Positions 1 through 5,336 of a stretch of DNA of 5,336 nucleotides are shown piece by piece. Source of the stretch: Paraglaciecola arctica (GTDB taxonomy: Bacteria; Pseudomonadota; Gammaproteobacteria; Enterobacterales; Alteromonadaceae); assembly GCA_003232445.1 (NCBI GenBank), contig QIJM01000180.1:1-5336 (forward strand), read 5' to 3'. The stretch's first letter is position 1; each line of letters begins with the position of its first letter. The notes below the pieces were generated by a model, which had not been told where the DNA came from, ran no database searches, and saw nothing but the letters and a program-made list of their open reading frames with translations. The position numbers were made by a program, and so were the translations under genes.

Positions 1-88
1 GACCAGCGAAATTATGACCATTGTTGTGAGTTTTCATATGTCGCATGACAGAGATTTCAAACACTATTACCTTATCTATGTATCTCAC

Positions 89-104
89 GTTTACTTTATT
101 CACA
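89..104 (+). promoter_or_regulatory. Possible weak CRP-like site upstream of pckA
   Basis: The right arm is a perfect TCACA (100-104). The left arm (GTTTA, 89-93) matches the TGTGA consensus at only 2 of 5 positions and lacks both conserved G residues. The centre (96.5) would lie at about -72.5 from a start near 169 set by the TATAAA box at 157-162, close to a usual class I activator position. E. coli pckA is known to be activated by cAMP-CRP, which makes a site here plausible. The match itself is poor, so this is a candidate only. Confidence 0.17.
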
Positions 105-156
105 GTGCTTATAGCCGAAATAATATCGTTATTATGATTTATCATTATTTTTTGTG

Positions 157-162
157 TATAAA
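157..162 (+). promoter_or_regulatory. Candidate -10 box of the pckA promoter
   Basis: TATAAA matches the sigma-70 -10 consensus at 5 of 6 positions and is the best-placed -10 match I found in the leader. No good -35 lies 16-18 nt upstream; the nearest is TTATGA (132-137, 3 of 6, spacing 19). A poor -35 would fit an activator-dependent promoter. Transcription would start near 169 and give an untranslated leader of about 96 nt. TTGACG at 173-178 resembles a -35 box (5 of 6), but its only nearby -10-like partner, TACAAC at 199-204, is 20 nt away. Confidence 0.28.
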
Positions 163-164
163 AC

Positions 165-184
165 CAGTGGTTTTGACGCCACTG
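165..184 (+). other. Small hairpin in the pckA leader
   Basis: CAGTGG (165-170) and CCACTG (179-184) form a perfect 6-bp inverted repeat around an 8-nt loop. On the plus strand the stem is followed by ATTAAAAAG, not a run of T, so it is not an intrinsic terminator in that direction. On the minus strand GTTTTATA follows, which is only weakly terminator-like, and no minus-strand gene is present here to need it. It lies at the transcript start predicted from the -10 box at 157-162, so it could be a 5' mRNA stabilising stem or an operator. Either role is inference. Confidence 0.35.
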
Positions 185-264
185 ATTAAAAAGTCCGGTA
201 CAACTAGCGTTATACATCTAATTTGGCCGCAAAATACTAAGATAATGAACTATTGGATTAAAAT

Positions 265-1914
265 ATGACAATCAAAGAACAGCAGCCACGCGCATCAAAA
301 AGTACCAGACTCGATAAAGTCCGCGCGCATTTAGAAGCGATTGGGCTCAAAAATGTAACCAATATCGTGCATAATCCAAGTTATGACGCATTGTTTGCAG
401 CCGAAACTGATGAAGCCTTAACTGGTTTCGAAAAAGGCACTGTCACAGATTCAGGTGCAGTAAATGTCGACACCGGAATATATACAGGACGTTCGCCAAA
501 AGATAAGTTTTTAGTAAAAGATGATACAACTAAAAATACAGTATGGTGGAAGACCGCAGACAATAATAACGATAATCAGCCCATTTCATTAGAAACTTGG
601 CAAGCGTTAAAAAAGATCAGTCAGCAACAACTTTCAGATGGTGCCCTATATGTGGTTGATGCCATTTGTGGTGCAAATACTAATACAGCAATTAAAGTCA
701 GATTTGTTATGCAAGTTGCTTGGCAAGCGCACTTCGTCAAAAACATGTTTATTCGTCCAACAGAAGAGCAGCTTGATAATTTTGAGCCAGATTTTGTGGT
801 AATGAATGCGTCAAAAGTTTCAGACTCAGACTTTAAAAAACATCAGACTAACTCCGAAACCTTTGTTGCATTTAACCTGACTGAAAAGGTTCAATTAATA
901 GGCGGCACTTGGTATGGCGGAGAAATGAAGAAAGGCATGTTCTCGATGATGAACTATTTTCTTCCTTTACAAGGGATAGCGTCAATGCATTGCTCGGCAA
1001 ATGTGGGTAAAGATGATGATACCGCTATATTTTTTGGTTTATCGGGTACCGGAAAAACGACACTATCAGCCGATCCAGAACGCGCATTAATTGGTGACGA
1101 TGAACACGGTTGGGACGATGATGGTGTGTTTAATTTCGAAGGGGGTTGTTATGCCAAAACAATTGATTTAGACGCTGATAAAGAACCAGAAATTTATAAC
1201 GCAATTAGACGAAACGCCTTGTTAGAAAATGTTGTAGTAAAGGGCAATGTGCCTGATTACTCTGATAATGCTAAAACAGAAAACACTCGTGTTTCTTATC
1301 CCATTGAACATATTAAAAATCGAGTATTAGGGGTGAGCAAAGCGGGGCATGCTAAAAAAGTAATTTTCTTGACCGCAGATGCTTTTGGTGTGTTTCCGCC
1401 CGTATCACGTTTAACAAGCGAGCAAGCAAAGTATCACTACTTGTCTGGTTTCACTGCAAAATTAGCAGGCACCGAACGTGGTGTTAATCATCCTACTCCT
1501 ACGTTTTCGTCTTGTTTTGGACAGGCTTTTCTAAGCTTACATCCAACACAATATGCCGAAGTACTAGAGCAAAGAATGTCTGATGCGGGTACAAGCGCAT
1601 ATTTGGTCAACACGGGTTGGAATGGCACGGGTAAACGTATTAGCTTAGCGGTAACTCGCGCTATCATTAACGCAATATTAAGCGGTGAAGTTGAAGATTC
1701 TGAATGTGAAACGCTTCCCTATTTTGACCTTGCTTTCCCTAAAACACTATTGGCTGTAGACAGTCACATTCTAGACCCACGTAAAACATACTCAAGCACA
1801 GCTGAATGGGAAAAAAAAGCGACACAATTAGCCATGCTATTTATTGATAACTTTACTAAGTTTACTGATAATGAAGAAGGCAAAGCCCTTGTTTTAGCAG
1901 GTCCTCAATTGTAA
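265..1914 (+). CDS. pckA: Phosphoenolpyruvate carboxykinase (ATP)
   Basis: This cytoplasmic enzyme (EC 4.1.1.49) converts oxaloacetate and ATP to phosphoenolpyruvate, CO2 and ADP, the committed step of gluconeogenesis from TCA intermediates. The 549-residue product is close to E. coli PckA (540) and carries the full ATP-type motif set. Visible motifs are YTGRSPKDKF (73-82, substrate Arg76), GGTWYGGEMKKGMFSMMNY (213-231, with Tyr217, Lys222 and metal-ligand Lys223), SMHCSANVG (240-248, metal-ligand His242), the P-loop GLSGTGKTTLS (258-268, Lys264/Thr265), LIGDDEHGWDDDGVFNFEGG (275-294, Asp278/Asp279), TRVSYP (341-346, Arg342), and NTGWNGTGKR (449-458). Spacing follows E. coli PckA with an offset of 9-11 residues from a longer N-terminus. 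The ATG at 265 is the first in frame before the conserved NPSYD segment (37-41). A weak ribosome site, GGA at 255-257, lies 7 nt upstream. The gene stands alone on its strand and converges on topB. It looks intact and active. Confidence 0.98.
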   Translation: MTIKEQQPRASKSTRLDKVRAHLEAIGLKNVTNIVHNPSYDALFAAETDEALTGFEKGTVTDSGAVNVDTGIYTGRSPKDKFLVKDDTTKNTVWWKTADNNNDNQPISLETWQALKKISQQQLSDGALYVVDAICGANTNTAIKVRFVMQVAWQAHFVKNMFIRPTEEQLDNFEPDFVVMNASKVSDSDFKKHQTNSETFVAFNLTEKVQLIGGTWYGGEMKKGMFSMMNYFLPLQGIASMHCSANVGKDDDTAIFFGLSGTGKTTLSADPERALIGDDEHGWDDDGVFNFEGGCYAKTIDLDADKEPEIYNAIRRNALLENVVVKGNVPDYSDNAKTENTRVSYPIEHIKNRVLGVSKAGHAKKVIFLTADAFGVFPPVSRLTSEQAKYHYLSGFTAKLAGTERGVNHPTPTFSSCFGQAFLSLHPTQYAEVLEQRMSDAGTSAYLVNTGWNGTGKRISLAVTRAIINAILSGEVEDSECETLPYFDLAFPKTLLAVDSHILDPRKTYSSTAEWEKKATQLAMLFIDNFTKFTDNEEGKALVLAGPQL

Positions 1915-2027
1915 TATCAATCCATCCTAACAATTATCTGCTAGCGGCAACAAACGGGTCAGCAGCCATTTTCCTCATACACTGGGGATAGATGCAGCAG
2001 GCGGCATTGAGCACGTAAGTCCAGCAC
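1915..2027. other. Convergent spacer between pckA and topB
   Basis: These 113 nt separate the stop codons of two converging genes. I see no GC-rich stem followed by a T-run in either direction. The best pairing is a 5-bp CTGCT/AGCAG around a long loop near 1938-1965, which is too weak to call. An imperfect repeat sharing GCGGCA occurs near 1943 and 2001. No ORF with a credible start and no RNA gene is visible. Confidence 0.4.
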
Positions 2028-3959
2028 CTATTTACGCTTTTTGCGACCTCTACGTTTCTTGGTAAAGCGGGAATTACCTAAACCAGACAATCCTTTTGGC
2101 AATACTTCACGGCTTTGTACCACTAGGTCTTTAAGTTGCTCCTCCAGTGGGCTCATTAACTTTTCATACTGGCTTTTTCCTTCGCTGATAGCAGATAACT
2201 CTGCTTCCCAACGGGCAGTCATGTCCGGATAAGTCGCCACATCGGGCAAGGCTTCTATCAAACCTCGTCCGCTTGCAGTTGAAGTAATGGTTTTACCTGT
2301 ACGTGACAAAAAATCCCGAGAAAATAATAATTCTATGATCCCCGCTCTAGTGGCCTCAGTACCTAAACCGTCTGTTTCGCGCAGGATTTTGCGAAGTTGT
2401 GGATCGCTCACATGGGCACTAATGCCTGTCATGGCGGCTAATAAGCTTGCGTCTGTGTAAGCTTTGGGTGGCGAGGTGTGTTTTTCTAGCACTTCAGCTT
2501 GTAATGATTTAAGACCCTGCTCCAGATTTAAACGGGGTAATAGCTGCCCCGCTTCACTGTTGTTATCCTGACTATTGGTTTTACTACTCTTTCGAAAGAT
2601 ACCCCGCCAACCCTCACCAATCAGCTCTTTTGCCACTGCGACAAATAAACCTGAGGAAATCTCTACATCAACACGTACAGCATAATATTCGTGCTCGACC
2701 AAAAATTGCGCCAGATAATTTCGGCATATCAAAGCATAAACCTTAGCATCGCTACCAGCTAAATGATTGCAGGTTTTTTGGGTCGGAATAATAGCGTGGT
2801 GAGCATCGACCTTTTTGTCATTCCAGGCTTTTGATTGACGCTTTAAATCAAACTTAGTTTGACTAAATACACTGCCTTGTTGACCCAGATGTTGGCTATT
2901 GGTCAAAATGGCACTGTGCACATCTTTAGCCTGAACAAAATGGCCAAGGGGTAAATAACGGCTATCTGAACGGGGATAAGTAATTAATTTGTGGCGTTCA
3001 TACAAACCCTGGCAAATATCTAGCACCTGCTGGGCGCTTAAACCAAAAGCTTTACTGGCATCAATTTGTAAAGATGACAAATTATAGGGCAATGGCGGTG
3101 CTTGTTTTTTATGCTCACGTTTAAGACTTTTTACCAATGCCTGTTGCTGACTGACACGCTCGGCAACATTCTGCGCCAGCGCTTGGGATAGATTCCGTCC
3201 CTGCTCATCGAGATATTTGGCACATTGCTCGCTGGGTTGCCACTTGGCTTTAAAGCTCTCACCCTTATCTGTTTCTAGGCAGGCCCATACTTCATAAAAC
3301 GCTTTGCTAACAAAGGCCTCTATGGCTATATCACGCCGCACAACTAAACCCAACAAAGGTGTTTGTACTCGCCCCACAGACAACACACCTTTATACCCCA
3401 CTTTTTGACCTTGAAGCGTGTAAGCGCGGGTTAAGTTTATTCCATATAACCAGTCAGCGCGTGAGCGAGCCAAGGCGGAAGTAGACAGAGGTATAAATTC
3501 CCGATTACTGCGTAATTTACTCAATGATTGTTTCACTGCAGAGGGGTTTAAATCGTTAATTAAACAGCGCTGAATGGTGTTTTTTTTGGTCCCAGTCACC
3601 CCTAAAAAATTAATCACTTCATCAACCAACAACTGACCTTCCCTATCAGGATCCCCCGCGTGTACTAATTGTTCAGCTTGTTTAACTAAAGTGCGCAAGA
3701 CACCAAGTTGTTTGGCTGTTTGCTTTTTTACCGCAAGCTGCCACTGCTGGGGAATAATAGGCAGATGCTCATGGCTCCATTTTTTAAAGGCCGGATCGTA
3801 AGCCTCAGGTTGTTGTTGTTCGAGTAAATGCCCTATACACCAACTGACGGTATCGCCATTAGCCGCACTAATATATCCCTCACATCTTTTATGGGGCTTG
3901 GGTAATACGTCGGCAATGGCACGACCTAAACTGGGTTTTTCGGCAATAAAAAGGCGCAT
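2028..3959 (-). CDS. topB: DNA topoisomerase III (type IA)
   Basis: TopB cuts one DNA strand through a 5'-phosphotyrosyl link, passes another strand and reseals. In bacteria it mainly decatenates replicating chromosomes and processes recombination intermediates, with RecQ as a known partner. The 643-residue product is close to E. coli TopB (653). The toprim domain starts with FIAEKPSLGRAIA (4-16, Glu7/Lys8) and has the acidic triad in GDPDREGQ (102-109: Asp103, Asp105, Glu107). LSVGRVQTPLLGLVVRRD (193-210) follows. The catalytic tyrosine is Tyr328 in ITYPRSDSRYLP (326-337), the same number as in E. coli, with Arg330 conserved. DAHHAIIPT (385-393) and DGLGTEATRAGIIE (530-543) are further type IA motifs. 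There are no topoisomerase I-type zinc fingers; the tail is strongly basic (634-643). The start is fixed by the N-terminal MRLFIAEKP. No clear Shine-Dalgarno is seen; a TATAAA (3985-3980) lies close upstream but lacks a -35. It lies 79 nt downstream of the ThrE-family gene on the same strand. Confidence 0.97.
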   Translation of the reverse strand: MRLFIAEKPSLGRAIADVLPKPHKRCEGYISAANGDTVSWCIGHLLEQQQPEAYDPAFKKWSHEHLPIIPQQWQLAVKKQTAKQLGVLRTLVKQAEQLVHAGDPDREGQLLVDEVINFLGVTGTKKNTIQRCLINDLNPSAVKQSLSKLRSNREFIPLSTSALARSRADWLYGINLTRAYTLQGQKVGYKGVLSVGRVQTPLLGLVVRRDIAIEAFVSKAFYEVWACLETDKGESFKAKWQPSEQCAKYLDEQGRNLSQALAQNVAERVSQQQALVKSLKREHKKQAPPLPYNLSSLQIDASKAFGLSAQQVLDICQGLYERHKLITYPRSDSRYLPLGHFVQAKDVHSAILTNSQHLGQQGSVFSQTKFDLKRQSKAWNDKKVDAHHAIIPTQKTCNHLAGSDAKVYALICRNYLAQFLVEHEYYAVRVDVEISSGLFVAVAKELIGEGWRGIFRKSSKTNSQDNNSEAGQLLPRLNLEQGLKSLQAEVLEKHTSPPKAYTDASLLAAMTGISAHVSDPQLRKILRETDGLGTEATRAGIIELLFSRDFLSRTGKTITSTASGRGLIEALPDVATYPDMTARWEAELSAISEGKSQYEKLMSPLEEQLKDLVVQSREVLPKGLSGLGNSRFTKKRRGRKKRK

Positions 3960-4038
3960 AAAATCAATTGTAATGTTTTTTTATACAGTAGTGTGTTTTT
4001 ATTGTTTGAGCAAGGTTTTTGCTGCTGCTGATGCATGT
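3960..4038 (-). other. Spacer between the ThrE-family gene and topB
   Basis: This 79-nt gap lies between two genes read leftwards. It holds a 5-bp hairpin, AGCAA (4009-4013) with TTGCT (4019-4023), not followed by a T-run in the direction of transcription, so read-through into topB is likely. A TATAAA (minus strand, 3985-3980) could serve as a -10 box for topB with a start near 3973, but candidate -35 hexamers at 17-18 nt match at 2 of 6 or worse. A CAG/CTG run of three units is present at 4021-4029. Confidence 0.35.
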
Positions 4039-5265
4039 TTACAACACTTTTCTAGTGGGCATCACCACGTTAGCGAATATTAACCCTGCCAATAACGACA
4101 TCAAGATAAAGAAGGTTTCCTGACCAATATGATCGGTTTTGATAATGTCCTGACCTGAGATAAACGAATTAAGTCCAATATAAGTTTTTGAACCCGGAAC
4201 CAGCACAATTAAACCGTGCATAGCGACTATGGTAGAGGGAGCGTTAGCAATGCGTGAAAACATATTGGCGAACACACCCAGTGCAAATGCGCCCACAAAG
4301 GCTCCAAGTCCATTTTCAAGATAGCCAGAGCTCCAAGTAGATGCTGCGTAAGCAATAAAAGTGGATGCTATTGCCCAGGGCACATGTTTCATACGAGTAC
4401 GAAATATGGCTACTAGACCCACGCTAAGCATGAGTACGCCCAACCAGTTGACCCAGAAAGGCAAGGTAACTGCCATTGCCAGATCTTGTTGACCAAACAA
4501 TTGGTAGCCCAGACTCACCCCTAAAAATGCACCAAAATACAGTTTGAATAGCTGCATGATGGCATCCATTACCCTAGCGGTTCCCGATACCAAATTGCGT
4601 GATGATAATTCAGCTAACCCCATAGTCAATGACAAACCAGGCACTAATATAATTAATGAGGAAAGAATGATCAGCCAGATATTAAACCCTGATGATGAAT
4701 AATGGTTAATAGCACAGGCCACAAAGCCTACTGAAAACGAAGCCACGGGCTCCAACATCAAACTAACCCGTTTTGAACGACTTGCCCAAAGAGTCCAAAA
4801 GTACACCATCAAACCCAACAAACCAGAATAAATAATTTCTGACCAACCTGCCCCCATCAGCATCGCAAATGCGCTGGTAGACAAGCAAAAAGCAATACCT
4901 GTTAGGCTTTTACCATAAGGACTGGGCATGACATCAATCTCGTCCAAACGTTTATCTGCTTCTGTAAGCGATATTTCACCAGACAGCAACTCATAGGCTA
5001 ATTCGTCAGTCCGAGACAAAGAATTCATATCCAGCTCCCCCGGATGCATACGCGCAGAATGGTTATATTCGTCTTCATGACGATCACTCCACAACACGAT
5101 AGATAAAGTGGTAGGTGTAGAGTTAAAGGACGCATGTAGGCCAAAATGCGTAGCAATTTCAGTTAAATACGCTTCCAAACGAAACGATGGTGATCCGTAT
5201 TTATGCAACATTTTACCCAGTTTAAGGATAAAACGACGTATTTGGATAAACTCTATCTTGTCCAT
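4039..5265 (-). CDS. ThrE-family inner-membrane exporter (threonine/serine or related)
   Basis: The 408-residue protein matches the ThrE layout: a soluble N-terminal part (about 1-115), then about ten hydrophobic segments (roughly 119-138, 141-160, 168-187, 194-217, 234-256, 262-287, 296-310, 318-336, 344-363, 383-402). The N-terminus (RRFILKLGKMLHKYGSPSFR, 10-29) and RMHPGELDMNSL (72-83) are typical of the DUF1212 part. LVPGLSLTMGLAELSSRNL (207-225) closes the first membrane half, and APSTIVAMHGLIVLVPGS (342-359) marks the ThrE_2 half. Corynebacterium glutamicum ThrE exports threonine and serine using the proton motive force. The related split pair YjjP/YjjB in E. coli has been linked to succinate export, so the substrate here is unproven. 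Both halves are fused in one chain. The start at 5265 precedes the conserved N-terminus; the ribosome site is weak (GAG at 5270-5268, only 2 nt from the ATG). It is probably cotranscribed with topB. Confidence 0.87.
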   Translation of the reverse strand: MDKIEFIQIRRFILKLGKMLHKYGSPSFRLEAYLTEIATHFGLHASFNSTPTTLSIVLWSDRHEDEYNHSARMHPGELDMNSLSRTDELAYELLSGEISLTEADKRLDEIDVMPSPYGKSLTGIAFCLSTSAFAMLMGAGWSEIIYSGLLGLMVYFWTLWASRSKRVSLMLEPVASFSVGFVACAINHYSSSGFNIWLIILSSLIILVPGLSLTMGLAELSSRNLVSGTARVMDAIMQLFKLYFGAFLGVSLGYQLFGQQDLAMAVTLPFWVNWLGVLMLSVGLVAIFRTRMKHVPWAIASTFIAYAASTWSSGYLENGLGAFVGAFALGVFANMFSRIANAPSTIVAMHGLIVLVPGSKTYIGLNSFISGQDIIKTDHIGQETFFILMSLLAGLIFANVVMPTRKVL

Positions 5266-5336
5266 TTCTCTACTACTACTTCAAAAATTAACGCAATGCT
5301 GGGTGCTCTAAAAAAGCCACATGCATATACAACGGT
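5266..5336 (-). other. Partial upstream region of the ThrE-family gene
   Basis: Only 71 nt upstream of the start are in the window. They hold a short AGT run (5280-5270 on the minus strand) directly before the ATG and no -35/-10 pair at acceptable spacing. The promoter may lie beyond the window edge. No coding signal is seen here. Confidence 0.3.

Noticed and set aside
25..40. TGTGA at 25-29 as a CRP site
   Set aside because: The second arm (ATATG) matches the consensus at only 1 of 5 positions.
1..48. Possible C-terminal tail of an upstream gene, for example hslO, which neighbours pckA in some gammaproteobacteria
   Set aside because: Two plus-strand frames stop early (TGA at 15-17 and at 46-48), but the residues available are too few and match no family end I can defend. 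No call is possible.
173..204. TTGACG plus TACAAC as the pckA promoter
   Set aside because: The spacing is 20 nt, outside the usual 16-18, and the -10 matches only 4 of 6. The TTGACG also overlaps the hairpin loop.
14..268. An 84-codon open frame upstream of pckA, overlapping its start by 4 nt (ATGA)
   Set aside because: The product is rich in His, Tyr and Ile with no recognisable domain. It spans the hairpin and candidate promoter, has no ribosome site, and looks like a chance frame in AT-rich spacer.
4021..4029. CTG triplet run as a tandem repeat
   Set aside because: Only three units, too short to be called a repeat locus.
4031..5326. Inverted copies of ACATGCAT flanking the ThrE-family gene (4031-4038 and 5319-5326), as if bordering a mobile element
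   Set aside because: They are only 8 bp with a palindromic ATGCAT core, there is no transposase or target duplication, and the gene has ordinary chromosomal character. Chance is the simplest reading.

Overview
The window looks like ordinary chromosome of a marine gammaproteobacterium, most likely Alteromonadales (the Alteromonas/Glaciecola/Paraglaciecola neighbourhood). That placement is by impression: an E. coli-type ATP-dependent PEP carboxykinase with an extended N-terminus, an E. coli-type topoisomerase III, moderately AT-rich DNA and AT-rich spacers. No database search was possible.

Layout: (1) 1-264 is an AT-rich non-coding leader. It holds a possible promoter -10 box, a small perfect hairpin and a weak CRP-like half-site, but no convincing gene. 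(2) 265-1914 (+) is pckA, complete, with every expected catalytic motif. (3) 1915-2027 is a short convergent spacer with no clear intrinsic terminator. (4) 2028-3959 (-) is topB, DNA topoisomerase III, complete, with toprim acidic residues and the catalytic tyrosine intact. (5) 3960-4038 is a 79-nt spacer. (6) 4039-5265 (-) is a fused, single-chain threonine/serine exporter (ThrE) family membrane protein. (7) 5266-5336 is the start of the region upstream of that gene, cut by the window edge.

The ThrE-family gene and topB share a strand and are closely spaced with no terminator between them, so the exporter gene may lead a two-gene transcript. Their functions (metabolite export and decatenation of DNA) have no evident link. 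pckA is transcribed towards them and has its own upstream region; it serves gluconeogenesis. I found no tRNA, rRNA, CRISPR array, insertion sequence, phage gene or defence-like cassette. I do not see a new biological system here; the findings are small regulatory and architectural points with modest scores.
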